From contig NC_088302.1 of the NCBI RefSeq assembly GCF_032854445.1, positions 29,233,979 to 29,297,978 on the forward strand: a DNA stretch of 64,000 nt, given 5' to 3'. Made by a program: the position numbers and the translations under genes. Below the pieces are notes generated by a model. That model searched no databases, had not been told where the DNA came from, and saw only the letters and a list, made by a program, of their open reading frames with translations. How positions within the stretch are numbered: position 1 is the stretch's first letter; every line of letters starts with the position of its first letter. The stretch is from Liolophura sinensis (lineage: Eukaryota; Mollusca; Polyplacophora; Chitonida; Chitonidae). Shown piece by piece: positions 11,732 through 24,500 of the stretch.

Positions 11732-11992
11732 AGCATCGTCTCCTCCACCGCCACCTTTACTGACCACCTCCTGCCCGAAAAGAGGTGATGGGAGGCGGGA
11801 GGAGGTAAGTGGAGGTGGCGCAGGTGGTGATGTGACAGGTTCATCTTGCTGGCTGCCACTGGTACAGCTCCCGTAGCTCTCCTCTCCATGCTGGAGGCCG
11901 CCGTCATAGCTGGCTCTCCTACGCCGCCGCTGTGGTCTCCACAAGTAGTAACACACCGTACCTTGACAGCACCCTTTGAACAGCCAGTCCAT
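11732..11992 (-). CDS. Putative alternative first exon of unc-13 (87 codons, MDWLFKGCCQG)
   Basis: An ATG in a strong initiation context (GAGAAAATGG) at 11992 starts 87 codons ending at an excellent donor, GATGCT|gtgagt, in phase 0. A stop (TAA) lies in frame upstream, and a minimal upstream reading frame (ATG GTG TGA) precedes the start. The peptide begins MDWLFKGCCQGTVCYYLW, then a basic run (RPQRRRRR), a Gly/Ser-rich part, a proline cluster (TSPPAPPPLTSSRLPSPLF) and a poly-Gly stretch before DDA. The Cys-Cys pair and basic cluster could suit lipidation and membrane contact, but that is inference. No domain is recognised. Phase 0 matches the 25.6- and 21.3-kb exons, so I read it as the start of a short unc-13 isoform. 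The coding part is GC-rich against AT-rich surroundings. Confidence 0.58.
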
Positions 11993-12839
11993 TTTCTCTA
12001 CACTCCCACCAGTCACACCATCCTCAAGTTTTTAATTGACAAACGCAAGATAAATCAACACGGACACCAATCCATGTCATTTGGAGCACAGCAAGGTTAC
12101 TCGCAGAAAATGTTACATCTTCATTAATTATGGATCACACGTGGTAAAAGTGTTTCCCTTTAGCAGCTCGACCGAGGCGCAGGGTACCATAACCAGCATC
12201 AGGATCAGGTTAAATTGGATTAGTCTTTCAGCACACTCGTCGCTAGACCATGCATCTCGTCCTGCCTCATCGTGCATCATCCATGTCACAGTACTCTTAC
12301 TATCTCCCACTGATCAGGTATTGCAATACCATGTCCACGAATTAAGCTGTCAACAATAAAAGTCCAGCCCTTTGTACGTTCAATAAACGTCCCATGCACC
12401 AACTGAAGTTGTATAAAGACCTGTAAAGCTCTGGTACACAGGCATACACACACATATATATGTCTCGAAGAGCTAGCTGTGCTGGCTTACCAGAGCCACA
12501 CTGGTATAGGTCACCGCTTGCACTTTCAACTCTTATTCTGCTCAAGATCGTAACAACAGTAGAATGGACTAAGCTAACCTGCAAGGTCACAGGGATTTGA
12601 TCAAAGCTTACAAGATTACAATAATATACATGTAGGTTGAACATGACCTTGTCCAATGGTATTTCACAGCTTATACAGGCTTAGGTGTGGTGTCAGACCC
12701 CATGCACACAGTCCCAACGGCGCCGTCTGCCCGGTCAGTCTAAAGCCTAGGACCTAGGCATATCCACCACCCTCAGGGGCTGTCAAATGTCCAGCTAAAC
12801 TGCATGTGCAGTCGCAGTCCACCTGCTATAGGCAGGTCT

Positions 12840-13360
12840 CAGCCTTCTAAAATGTATGACAGAGGTTTTTCCAGGCATTTAAATTCATTGCAAATTTTCC
12901 TCACTGCAGCTACATGTAGTCCACCAGCCAGGTATGACCGAACCATCCCAAATATATCACACAGGTTTATATTTGTTGTAACCGTTCCTATATGCAGGGA
13001 GTTCATCAGTTAAGTTAATTTCCAGCCCTCTCAAATATATCACAGAGGTTTTTCCAGGCATTTAAATTTGTTGTTACCTTTCCTAATTGCAGGGAGTCCC
13101 ACCTGATATGTTCATTTCCAGTCCCTCTCAAATATATCACAGAGGTTTTTCCAGGCATTTAAATTTGTTGTCACCTTTCCTAATTGCAGGGAGTCCCACC
13201 AGATATGTTCCTTTCCAGTCCCTCTCAAATATATCACAAAGGTTTTTCCAAGCACTAAAATTCCTTGCAACCTTTCCTAAATGCAGCTAGTTCACTAGTT
13301 AGATATGCCCTAGCCCTCTAAAATACATCATAGAGAGGCATTTAAATTTGCTGTACAACT
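12840..13360. repeat. 97-bp tandem repeat, about 5-6 copies
   Basis: The motif tcaaatatatcacagaggtt, then tttccaggcatttaaatt and cctttcctaattgcagggag, recurs at 13031, 13128, 13225 and (diverged) 13319. Older copies lie at about 12848 and 12950. The middle copies are the most alike. Confidence 0.9.
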
Positions 13361-14556
13361 TTTCTTGACTGCTCAGTACCCTGAACCATGCTTGCTTGCC
13401 AGCTGCACAGGTGCCTATACCAATACAGTGAGTCAATCAGAACTAGCTAGGATATATACATGCATTTACACCTAGCCATATAGACTCGCTGAACCATGGA
13501 CATGCAGGCTAATTACATCTGCAGGAGAATTACCGTGGTCACCACACAGTGGTTGCTGGAACACACTCACTGCACCAGCGAATACAAGAACTTGGCTCTA
13601 GCTGACACCTCCTAACTCCCAATCCAAAGGTGTTCCATCTCTGTCCGACGATCCACATAGAATATTTAGCTGACAAGCAGCTTGCAGCGTCCATTGCCAC
13701 CTAGTAGATTCCTAGAATCTAATCTTCACTCCAACAGCTTGGTCTCATCAGCCCAAAGCATTATATATGGGTACTTCAGATTATCTCTGTTACAGACTAT
13801 ATACACTGCCTAGCTATTCAACCACCATAATAACAAGATCCTTCTAATCAATTTATCTATTTTTTGCCGTATACAGACTCCAGCATGGTATTCACTGATT
13901 GGAGACCTAACTTTGTCCCTTTTGCTCTCAGCCATCAACATATCAAACCGTGATCCAAATACAAACTCTGACAGAAAACTCCACACAAAAACTTGACAGT
14001 CTAATAATTAATAGGAGTTCTATTGAGATAGATTTCCTGAATAATAAATTATGGTTAAAAGCCATTCACTATTTGCGAGAGGACCTACCTTTTGTGCTAC
14101 AGCGAATGAAACTGTGGGCTGAATATTTCATGAATTAACAAGCCGGGAAAGGATGCTGTTGCCTGGAAGCAAAACACTCTTATATCACTGCATACTTTTC
14201 CTCATTTTCCCATCAGAACACATTTACTAAGAGTGCCAGCCAATGTTAATCCTATCTTCAGATAATGTCATTATACATGCATGTTTGGAGTATAAGAGGT
14301 CTTGGGTGTGTGTACACTGAAAATGGGGGTCGAGAACACTAATACAGAACGCCAACGAGATCGAAGCGCTCTGGGCTAGTCATACAATTCTGCAAACCTT
14401 TGCAGCTGTGGGATGAGGACAGAATGCAAGAGCCATATCTTTCCATGCAGCTTAAATTTTAATACACAGATACTAAGTTACCTCTTCCTGTAATCTAAAA
14501 TGTCCACATGTAAATGTAGGAATTCCATATAGCTTTCTGTCAGGTGTGCTTAAAAT

Positions 14557-15300
14557 AGCTTAATGTACTCTGGCATCAAATCCCCTACAACAGTCAGTCA
14601 GACTTGTTCAGCCTTTCTGATGTACTCTCACATCAAATTCCCTATAACTGTCAGTCAGACTTGTTCAGCCTTTCTGATGTACTCTCACATCAAATTCCCT
14701 ATAACTGTCAGTCAGTCTTGGTCAGCCTTTCTGATATACTCTTACATCAAATTCCCTATAACAGTCAGTCAGACTTGTTCAGCCTTTCTGATGTACTCTC
14801 ACATTAAATTCCCTATAACCGTCAGTCAGACTTGTTCAGCCTTTCCAATGTACTCTCACATCAAATTCCCTATAACTGTCAGTCAGACTTGTTCAGCCTT
14901 TTTGGCCTACTCTGATATGACATTCGCTAAAGCTGTCAGACCTGTTACATCAAATTCCCTACAGCTGTCAGACCTGTTTAGCTCTCCTGGTGTACTCTCA
15001 CATCAACAATATCCCTACATCTGTCAGTCAGACTTGTTCAGCCTTTCTGATGTACTCTCACATCAAATTCCCTATAACTATCAGTCAGACTTGTTTAGCC
15101 TTTCTGTTGTACTCTCACATCAAGTTCCCTATAACTGTCAGACTTGTTTAGCCCTTTTGATGTACTCTGATATGACATTCGCTACAGCTGTCAGACCTGT
15201 TTAGCTCTCCTGGTGTACTCTCACATCAAATTCCCTATAGCTGTAATGTCAGACTTGTTCAGCCTTTCTGATGTCCTCTCACATGAAATTCCTTTTAGCT
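14557..15300. repeat. 57-bp minisatellite, about 13 copies
   Basis: The unit is tactctcacatcaaattccc, tataactgtcagtcagactt, gttcagcctttctgatg. Copies around 14910-14990 and 15140-15210 are variant (tctgatatgacattcgcta). A 213-codon plus-strand open frame results from the 19-codon unit and is not treated as a gene. Confidence 0.93.
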
Positions 15301-15326
15301 GTAAGTCAGACTTTGTATGTATTTTC

Positions 15327-15527
15327 CATTTAACAATGAAAAGAAAATAAAAACAACAAACACTCATTCGTATTTGCACAATGGCTGAGTAGAAAAGATG
15401 CTTCTAACTGTTGCATGGAAAATCAGTCAAAATTAATGGTTAACACAATTTATCTCATAAAGTCTGAGAGGCTATTGCTAGAATTCCACTGTATGTAGAC
15501 ATGAAACACCTATTATTAGAAGACAAC
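15327..15527 (+). repeat. About 200-bp direct duplication, copy 1
   Basis: Blocks ttaacaatgaaaa, tatttgcacaatgg-tgagta, gatgcttcta, gttgcatggaaaatcagtca, gagaggct and gaaacacctattattagaag are repeated in order at 16157-16362. Confidence 0.9.
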
Positions 15528-16092
15528 TGACATATGGTAACAAGAGCTTAGGGGCCACAGGTGTAAACTACTCCTTGCTGGACAATGCAATAGTGGAGAT
15601 TTACAGATGTATATACAGGGTTGCACATGCATGCTAGGTAAAGCTAATTTGAGGGGAGAACAACAACTTGGTCAGTTACATAAGCAGGATGACTGTGATA
15701 GCCGGCATTTGTTAAAATAATGCAAGTTTTAATGCTTAGATCGTCCTGTGTACAGCTACACATGTAGAGGTGATTTTTTTTTCAGGAATATAATTTTTAA
15801 TTTGATTTGAAGGGGAAAACATAAAATTATAATTCATTTATGAAAATTATATATTATGCACAAATGTTTTAATTTTTTTCCTGCATGAGCCTCATTCACT
15901 GATAATAATATGCATGGAGTTACTGAAAACCTTTAGCAAATTCAATAACCTAAAAATATGCGCAAAATACATTACATAGCCATTTTATTGTTTATACACA
16001 TACGTACAGAAATAAATAAATTTTGCTCATTTTTGTTTTTCTGCTTTTCTATCTACTCAAAAATGGTTAGAGTGGTATGCAAAACGTATGCA

Positions 16093-16093
16093 T

Positions 16094-16156
<63 letters not shown>
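16093..16156. repeat. (CA)n(TA)n compound microsatellite
   Basis: About ten CA units followed by about 22 TA units. Confidence 0.97.
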
Positions 16157-16157
<1 letters not shown>

Positions 16158-16362
16158 TTAACAATGAAAAAACAAACAAAAAAAAAACAAACAAACACTA
16201 ACTCCTATTTGCACAATGGTTGAGTAGAACAGATGCTTCTAATGGTTGCATGGAAAATCAGTCAAAAATAACAGTTAACACAATTTATCTCTGATAAATT
16301 CTGAGAGGCTACTGCTAGAATTCCATCGTATGCCGACATGAAACACCTATTATTAGAAGATA
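16157..16362 (+). repeat. About 200-bp direct duplication, copy 2
   Basis: Second copy of the segment at 15327-15527, about 830 bp away. A CA/TA microsatellite lies immediately to its left, which may have taken part in the duplication. Confidence 0.9.
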
Positions 16363-16660
16363 TATAAATACATGAAGTCATGAAACACCACAAATCCATG
16401 CAAAGAAAATAAGTCACATAACAATTCATGTCTGTATTATTTTCGCATAATATGCATTAAACCTCACAGGCATATGGCATAATAGCTTGATAAACTCTAC
16501 GATAAATACATGGACGTTTCCGCCCCTAGAGCACTTCATGATTACCAGGCAATATGAGATATGCAGTAACAATATTTTACGCTGATACTGAAAGCAGAAG
16601 AGCTTGATCAATTTACATGAAATACAATATATGTATAGCAATAAAGTTTCATCTATACAA

Positions 16661-17100
16661 TTTCACCAATAGGCCAATGGCCAGAATGAATATGCCTTAA
16701 ATATGTACATGTATGTACATGGAAAAGCATGTGAACATCTGAGGATTACTGACCAAAATCTAGATTTCACCATTAGGCCAATGGCCAGAATGAATATGCC
16801 CTAAATATGTACATGTATGTACATGGAAAAGCATGTGAACATCTGAGGATTACTGACCACAATCTAGATTTCACCATCAGGCCAATGGCCAGAATGAATA
16901 TGCCCTAAATATGTACATGTATGTACATGGAAAAGCATGTGAACATCTGAGGATTACTGACCACAATCTAGATTTCACCATTAGGCCAATGGCCAGAATG
17001 AAAATGCCCTGAACACATGCAAAAGCCATGCTATCAACACATGCAAAAGCCATGTTCTCAACACATGTAAAAGCCATGTTCTCAACACATGGAAAAGCAC
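16661..17100. repeat. 104-bp tandem repeat (3.5 copies) passing into a 24-bp repeat (4 copies)
   Basis: The element tttcaccattaggccaatgg starts at 16661, 16765, 16869 and 16973, exactly 104 bp apart. The fourth copy breaks into aacacatgcaaaagccatg-type units at 17012, 17036, 17060 and 17084, then resumes 104-bp-like sequence. A repeat amplified inside a repeat. Confidence 0.93.
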
Positions 17101-17461
17101 AGTGTGAATATCTTAAGATTACCATGGTCTAGATTTTACCTTTAACATGTTTAAGTCTGAACAGTCAGAAGGAAAATGCAGATGTAAAAGCAATGTGAAC
17201 ATCTGAAGATTACCACAGTCTAGATTTATTTGTTTCAGTTATATGTAAGATGTTTTACATTTTTACTCTGTAAGGCCTTATGATATCACAACAAATAAAG
17301 CTCATTGCTCATACCAAAGAAATAAAAGGAGCCCATTCCAAGCAAAAACAGTATATATGTTTACTTAAGTTAGAATTTTCAACATATAATGTTGTTTTGA
17401 TAACTCTAAATAAGAACTCTTGTCAGTGGCACACTAAGGTCTATAGATTTTTTCCCCTGAG

Positions 17462-17786
17462 GAGGAGTGAGTGAGTGAGTGCTTGGGGTTTAATGTCGTA
17501 CTCAGCAAGTTTTCAGTCATATGATGACAAAGGAATCCTTAGGATGTATGTAATGTGCCTCCTTGTTGCAGGACGGATTTCCACCGCTCTTTTATTTAGT
17601 GCTGCTTCACTGAGATGACTTACAGAAGGCAAGTAAGCCGCCCCGCCCGAGCTATTATACTGATACGGGTCAACCAGTCGTTGCACTATCCCCTTCATGC
17701 TACACACTAAGCGAGGAAGTTACAACTTCCTCTTTTAAAGTCTTAGGTGTGACTCCATCAAGGATTGATCCTGGATCCACCGGTCA
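17462..17786 (-). mobile_element. SINE-B copy, 5' truncated
   Basis: Runs from the GAGTGAGTGAGTG tail, cttggggtttaatgtcgtac, through the full body to aggattgatcctggatccac cggtc. The tRNA-like head beyond is missing. Confidence 0.88.
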
Positions 17787-18469
17787 TATTTCAAAATACT
17801 GACTTAAGTCAAATCTGGCCTTATGGAATTGGCTCCAGTTTTCCCTGCTCTTTTCTTTCAATTCACACAATACGCTATTAAGTGTTTTTTTTTTTCACCC
17901 TATCCCAATCAGCACTGCTAGCATGCACAAACCCAGATTACCAAAGGTTTGTTTGTTCAGCACATGTACTTATTATATCATGAGGCAGATAATTCTTCAT
18001 ATCAGTGGGAGAACTTGTTGCAAAATCTATATAATGGGTCTAGATACCAGTAATACACCAGTAATTGGCTGTCACTATACAAGTGATATATTCACCCTAT
18101 CAAAATGGCCTACACACTTGTATGTGTCACTTGTCACCCACAGTCTGATGATCAAAAAATACAGATGTCCGCGCAAGCCAAGAGAAAGCCCATTTCAAAA
18201 ATCGAATGACTTTTTGTTTGAATGTATGCACTCTGAAACATGGCAATTGCCTGATGAACACCATTAGACATTAATGCCCAAAGCATGTTGTATGACAAAT
18301 GAGAGACTCACTCTTCCTTACAGCAAATGATTACGTTATGAATTAATAGCTGGCAAACATATTTTTGTGTTAATTCATGATTTAATTCTCTGTAGACCGC
18401 ATCACCATTTGCAAGTATGTAAAACATAAGAAATATGTATTGACAGGGATCCTCTATTGTGGAAAAAAT

Positions 18470-18560
18470 TTCTGGTCTGCCAGCAATCTGCGGATGGTAG
18501 TGCATTTCCCCCGTGCTCTGTAGGGAACAGTACAGCATGGCGTAAACCAATGCCCTTCAC
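18470..18560 (+). mobile_element. SINE-A relic
   Basis: The segments tctgccagcaatctgcggat ggt and gtgctctgtaggg, then atggcgtaaacc, match the central part of SINE-A in the plus orientation, heavily diverged. Confidence 0.5.
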
Positions 18561-18867
18561 TAGAGGTAAAACGTAACTGACAAACCTCCGGATGAAGCCA
18601 CAGCATATGCAGCGCAAGCTGGTTTTGAACACGCAACCTCACCGATCAAAGACCTGAATAGCTGCAGGAATCAAACTATAGCGCTTTAACCATCTCAGAC
18701 AGTAAGGGTCCCAGTTGCCATAATCAATAAATAAAGATAAATCATATCATATATATTTAATATATATAGTTTGCTTCGCACCTCGTAGTAGGCTAAAATT
18801 TTTCAAGGAGAATTAATATAAGAAGCCAGTACTTTAATGAGGGGTCAATGTCAAGAAATACATTTTA

Positions 18868-19036
18868 GTTGTATTTATTTATTTGAATGGTGTTTTATGT
18901 TGTGCTCAAGAACATTTCACTTTTACTGCGGCTGTCAGCAGTATGTTTGGAGGGAAATGGGCAGGGTCTTGGGGAAACCCATGACTATCCACAGGTTGTT
19001 GCAGACCTTCCGAGATAGTGCTGGAGAGGACATTTT
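18868..19036 (-). mobile_element. SINE-A copy, truncated
   Basis: The tail tatttatttatttgaatggt, then gttttatgttgtgctcaaga, catttcactt, ggggaaacccatgactatcc and gcagaccttcc identify the family. The head is absent. Confidence 0.8.
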
Positions 19037-19270
19037 AGTTATATAAACAAATCTCACAAAGGAACTCGTTCTATACTTCTGTCCATCACTGAATTATTTT
19101 GTTAACTGTAAATAAATATGATTTGAAGTACATGTAAGTTTAATGAGGAACACATATTTTATTGATAAAACTTCAACTACATGTAATGATAATTTTTCTG
19201 TGGTGGAAAGCAGAAAGCTATATGATACAATAAAGCAACTGCACACATCACATTCATGCTTGTTCAGGCT

Positions 19271-19910
19271 TGTTCACACAGACATGGCATATACACATTT
19301 CCATAGCTGGATTACACGCTTGTTCACACAGACATGACATATACACATTTTCATAGCTGGATTACAGGCTTGTTCACCCAGACATGACATATACACATTT
19401 TCATAGTTGGATTACAGGCTTGTTCACCCAGACATGACATATACACATTTTCATAGCTGGATTACAGGCTTGTTCACCCAGACATGACATATACACATTT
19501 TCATAGCTGGATTACAGGCTTGTTCACACAGACATGACATATACACATTTTCATAGCTGGATTACAGGCTTGTTCACACAGACATGACATATACACATTT
19601 TCATAGCTGGATTACAGGCTTGTTCACACAGACATGACATATACACATTTTCATTGCTGGATTATAGGCTTGTTCACACAGACATGACATATACACATTT
19701 TCATTGCTGGATTACAGGCTTGTTCACACAGACATGACATATACACATTTTCATAGCTGGATTACAGGCTTGTTCACCCAGACATGACATATACACATTT
19801 TCATAGCTGGATTACAGGCTTGTTCACCCAGACATGACATATACACATTTTCATAGCTGGATTACACGCTTGTTCACACAGACATGACATAAATACATTT
19901 CCACTGCTGT
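19271..19910. repeat. 50-bp minisatellite, about 13 copies
   Basis: The unit is tgttcacacagacatgacat, atacacattttcatagctgg, attacaggct. Inner copies are nearly identical; variation is limited to ACA/CCC, CTGG with A/T before it, and CAGG/CACG. Edge copies are diverged. This pattern is typical of recent homogenisation by unequal exchange. Confidence 0.96.
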
Positions 19911-20467
19911 ATAGAAATATTTGTAGGCTTAAACATTTTCCCTTTTGTATTTGAATACCAAATTCCCATACACGTACCTTTTCACTGCTATACTGAATTG
20001 TTCATATACATGCTCCTACATTTCCACTGCTGTATTTCACTGACAAATCAATACCCTCAGATCCTCATTTTTTCAATTATATTGTGCTCACAGAGATGTG
20101 CTAAAAATTTCAGATTCAATATTGACACCTCCATGGTTGCTTAACACGCTACTGAAAGCATTACCCATAAGATCCTGTCCAGACAATGCCGTGTTTGTCC
20201 AAGTTTCAGTCAGATACGTGTGCAATTAAAGCATTTCTGTATGTCCATATCAATGCACAAAGCGATGATGATATATCGCATGTAAATAACAAGACTTTTA
20301 ACATCAAACCAAACCTAGTACTTTGAATAATCAACAGCTATTCTATTACAGTGAAACCAAATAAACATTCAATGGCAAAAAAAAAAAATTAAGCAAACAC
20401 AACACTGAACAATGAAATAGCCTCCAGCTACAAAATGTTTAGGGTACTTTTGTTTTGTTTTTAAGCA

Positions 20468-20600
20468 GGAGGCGTGTCTGAAACAAGGATGCTCTTGCTG
20501 TTACCGTGATGGAGGCGTGTCTGAAACAAGGATGCTCTCGTTGTTACTTTGATGGAGGCATGTCTGAAACAAGGATGCTCTCGCCGTTACGATGATGGAT
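20468..20600. repeat. 43-bp tandem repeat, 3 copies
   Basis: The unit ggaggcgtgtctgaaacaag gatgctctcg, then ttgttac-ttgat, starts at 20468, 20511 and 20554; the third copy is partial. Confidence 0.9.
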
Positions 20601-20772
20601 ACTATCAAAACAAGACTCGATAAATATCTGTGCACAAGTTCCTGGCACATAAACATGCCGCACTATCTATAACCAGGCTAAATATAAAGAACAGACATCT
20701 GCAGTCAGAAACCTCACATACATATTTAAACCATCAACACTGCATGGGTCAACCTGGAGGGTGCTGCAAGAC

Positions 20773-21035
20773 AAGTTATTTATTTATTTGATTCACGATG
20801 TTTTACTGCTTACCCAAAATGTTTCACCTGCTCCGTGGTGAGTGCAAGACAAAGGGTCTTCGAAGAAAGTTAGACTGTCTGTATGATCTAGCAGTTGAAA
20901 CATTTGGCCACAAACCACAATTCATGAAAATTTATTTACTTATAATCTAATTGTTTTTTTTTTATGCCGCACTTAAGAATATTTCATTTATGTGGTGGTG
21001 GACAGAATCAAGGTGGGAGGGAACTGGGTAGGAAA
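20773..21035 (-). mobile_element. Two decayed SINE-A fragments
   Basis: The motif ttatttatttatttgatt, then gttttactgcttacccaa, lies at about 20778-20850. The motif ttttatgccgcacttaagaa, tatttcatttatg, then gtgggagggaactgggtagg, lies at about 20950-21033. Both lack the head. Confidence 0.55.
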
Positions 21036-21252
21036 TATTAGGGCATAGTCCTCAATTACAACATGTATGAGACAACATTTCAGGACTTGTGGCAAAATTT
21101 TAATACGCCCTTAATCATGTACCTACTGAAGAGCCCCGGGAATCATGCTTTTATTTTGTTACTTTGCGTTTGTAGGCTCTGACTTTGCTACAACTTCATG
21201 CGTAACAATTACATAAAGTACAAAATTACTTATCACTTATTAGATTTTTCAC

Positions 21253-21555
21253 CTTCCCTACCATTTCCTCAGCCTTTTTGCTGGCAACTGCTGCAATCCC
21301 AAGAAATTGACCTTCATCATCGATGCTGTTCAAGTCATCCAGGCTGTAACTGTTACGTCCTAAAAATCCAGTCCCTCGTTCCTTCTTATGACTGACACCA
21401 TCATCTTCGGGAATGCGCTGTAAACTTTCCAAGCTGGTTGTTGCAAGAAGTTTCTCTGAGCGTTCAGGCAATGGTGTTGCTGTTTTGACAGGAAACATAA
21501 CTGGCTGCATTGAGAAGAGCAGGCCACCTGCTACCCCAGCACGCGGGTCTATCAT
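21253..21555 (-). CDS. Putative alternative first exon of unc-13 (101 codons)
   Basis: An ATG at 21555 (context CACAATGA, in-frame TAA five codons upstream) opens 101 codons up to a donor AAG|gtgaaa in phase 0. Without splicing the frame runs nine more codons to TAA. The peptide starts MIDPRAGVAGGLLFSMQPVM, has a Ser/Thr-rich middle (ATTSLESLQRIPEDD, then GRNSYSLDDLNSIDDEG), and ends in an Ala/Lys-rich helix (GIAAVASKKAEEMVGK). I do not recognise a domain. GC content is higher than in the flanking introns. Its phase equals that of the 25.6-kb exon, so it could splice to the same downstream exon and give an isoform lacking C2A, as known for unc-13 genes with internal promoters. It could also be a small nested gene. 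Weaker donors exist 16 and 24 nt further. Confidence 0.55.
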
Positions 21556-24500
21556 TGTGCTGGGATCTTAACAATCGTCAACAATGACAAATCAGCACAC
21601 CCGGAGAAATCTTTATACAAACTGTCCAATCCTGTCACTCTAAATAAGCCGGGACTGATCCGCAGAAACCGTCCAAACTCAACAAAGTATTGTCCATCGT
21701 TGTGCCATCAATATTTGTAGTTTCACGCGAGTCCATATGGTGTCATCTAGGGAGTACCACTTGTCCTAGTTGTCTCTGTCATACTGCAATACTGCTAGTC
21801 AACATCAGCCAGTAAATCTTTGGCAGGGCTGCTGGTATATAGGTTGACATCGGCCAACTGGTGCACAGATGTATGCTAACTCGTAATGCCGCTCTCTGAC
21901 AGACCCATGTTCACTCAAGTTTTATCTCAGATGCAGACGGACCAGAGACCCAAGCATAATTATCGAAGTAATGATGGACAGCGGTGATTTATACTTGCCC
22001 AGGTATGTAGTGGACACTAAAACGCTGGTACTGTCAGACTTTACATCATTTGTGATCAAAAAAATGGGCATATAAAAAAACAAAAATACAGAAAAGACCC
22101 CTCTAATATCCATGGAGCAATTAGCCTCCTAGTTAAACTACCAGGAGTATGCTGTCTGGTGAACATGATGGAGCGGGCTTCGTTATTTACAGAATCAGAC
22201 AAGTGGACAGACTGCTGCTTTCACCGACGACAAACCATGGTAATTACAGATTGCGTCAAGCCAATTCTCGTAAACTATATGGACAATTTGGAGGACCCTC
22301 TAACGCTAACAAGAGCTTTCACATCATAAAATGTTCCCCAATGGAGATGACAACATGGCACAAGACCTGACCAACTTCTCAAATTATATGGCAGCTTTTT
22401 AAATGTTCACAATTTAACAACCATTAACCTTCTGTTCAGTCAAAACTTATCATAATTTATAACATCTGATAGAACTAAGATGTGAAAATATTTCATATAC
22501 TGCACCTCCATAATCGCTTGAAGGTGTTTAGGGCTGTTACATGTACTCCTAGTGTTGTGATTTAACATACTGAAACATGATTAAAATGTACTGAAACGTG
22601 TTTAAAATGTATTTTTACACTATGTCACACTGAATGTGTACTCAATGCTGAAGTGTACACGACTTTTTGACAAAGTAAAGTAAATTCACATGCAAATGTA
22701 AATAGTAAATTCCATGGTGATCCCGATCAATGCCAAATCCACGTATGACAAAAATGTAAACTTGTTGCATAGCCTAGTAACATTAAGTCTGAGACATGCG
22801 AGACGCTCTTCATGCCCGCCACAATGCCTGCGTGGAGTGGGGAGCTTATTAGCAGGCTTTCCCACGCAACCACATGAGATCTGCGGCCAGCTGTGACCTG
22901 CTGGGAAGGGGCTACAGTCACGACCTCACAGGTATAAGCCCACACATACAGCCATGTTTAGGCTCATCAATAAATGACAAACTGCCCAGATACAGTACAC
23001 AGGCTGTGGCCTGCTAAACACACTATGTGCTCCGCTCACATAGCCTTAAGACAGTGCACTGATTGAGCATGGATTCCTACACGGCTGCACAACGCATGTA
23101 AGTTTTAGAAGTGAAAAATCACCATGTTTTTTTATTGGGGTGAAATGAAAGTAGTTCGAAGCATCTCTGCATTTGCTTGCTCTAAGATTTACAATCTGGC
23201 AAATCCATATGCATTAAAACTTGCAGTCACTCAACAAAAGAAAAATTTTTTTTCACACAAAAAGCTGTAGGCGAATTTATGTTTACACAGCCCTATAGCA
23301 GGATATGTGACGTTTTTATCAAAGTTTTAGCTTTAACATATGTATGTCAGAGGATATATAAAATTGTATATAGTCAAAGAGTAGAATCGATAGCTAGCAC
23401 TTCAACATCTTGAACTACATGTATACACTGGAAAATGGTTCAAGCAAATATTGAGTGAGTGAGTGAGTGAGTGCTTGGGGTTTAACGTTGTACTCAACAA
23501 TTTTTCAGTCATAACGATGAAGGAATCCTCAGAATGCATGTAATGTGCCTCCTTGTTGCAGGACGGATTTCCGCCGCTCTTTTATCTAGTGCTGCTTCGC
23601 TGACATGCTTTACCAAGGGCAAGTAAGCCGCCCAGCCCAAGCCATTATACTGATACAGGTCAACCAGTCGTTGCAGTATATCCTTCATGCTGAAGGCCAA
23701 GCAATGGAAGTTGTAACTTCCTTTTTTAAGGTCTTAGGTGTGACTTGACACAGGATTGACCCTGGATCTACCGCTGCCAAAGTGGACGCTCTACCAACTA
23801 TGCTATCCGGCAGGTCAAAAGTTGTGAAGTACATGCTTGATGTACATGTACAAAATGTGCACCCGTATAAACTGTCTATAGTCACAGAAGTCTTTCAGAG
23901 CAAGACCCATATGCATTCTACAGTACAGTTCAGTGAAACTGTTACAAATTGTTACAGTGACATCAATGTCTCCTTCATTTTCACATATTATTTAAAATCA
24001 AAAGATTAGACTGATACTAGACATGTGAAGGAGCAGAGGTGATAACCGTTTCCGGCATTGTGATGACCCAAAATTGCAAAACAATGAATTATGTTTCTGT
24101 TCTGTCAGCATGCAGAGCACACACAGCTGGCCATGCATACACGCACAAATGGACTTTATTTATTTGAATGTTCCTTAACTCTGCACGCAAGAATTTTTCT
24201 CATACATTTGTTTAAGTCTGATTTCTACTGACAAGCACTGTTGCCTTGTAATCTTAATGAACGTTTGTGGGCTATGTGTGCAGGCAGAAGAAATAACAGT
24301 TCAAGATCAGAAAAAAAGTTCAATAAAACCACAGAAAATTATGACCTTTCCTGAAGCATTATGCAAAAAAGGCCACAGAAGAGAAAGGAAAACGCTAATA
24401 TATTGACATCAATCATGATTGGACTGACTTTGGTTGTGCCATTCGCCATGTGCCTCGGGGTGATTGCGCATATGCCAGCCCTCACACACAGAACTTATTG

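Larger units (their letters stand above)
11993..21252. other. Intron/flank between the 21.3- and 11.7-kb first exons
   Basis: The stretch just right of 11992 is presumably 5' UTR and promoter of the 11.7-kb exon. I see no clear TATA box at a sensible distance. Beyond it come the 97-bp array (12.8-13.36 kb), 57-bp array (14.56-15.3 kb), a duplicated segment (15.3 and 16.2 kb), the 104/24-bp array (16.66-17.1 kb), SINE-B (17.5 kb), SINE-A relics (18.5, 18.9, 20.8, 20.95 kb), the 50-bp array (19.27-19.91 kb) and the 43-bp repeat (20.5 kb). No exon is supported. Confidence 0.5.

Noticed and set aside
14563-15204. 213-codon frame of CSAFLMYSHIKFPITVSQT repeats
   Set aside because: Product of the 57-bp satellite without signs of coding selection.
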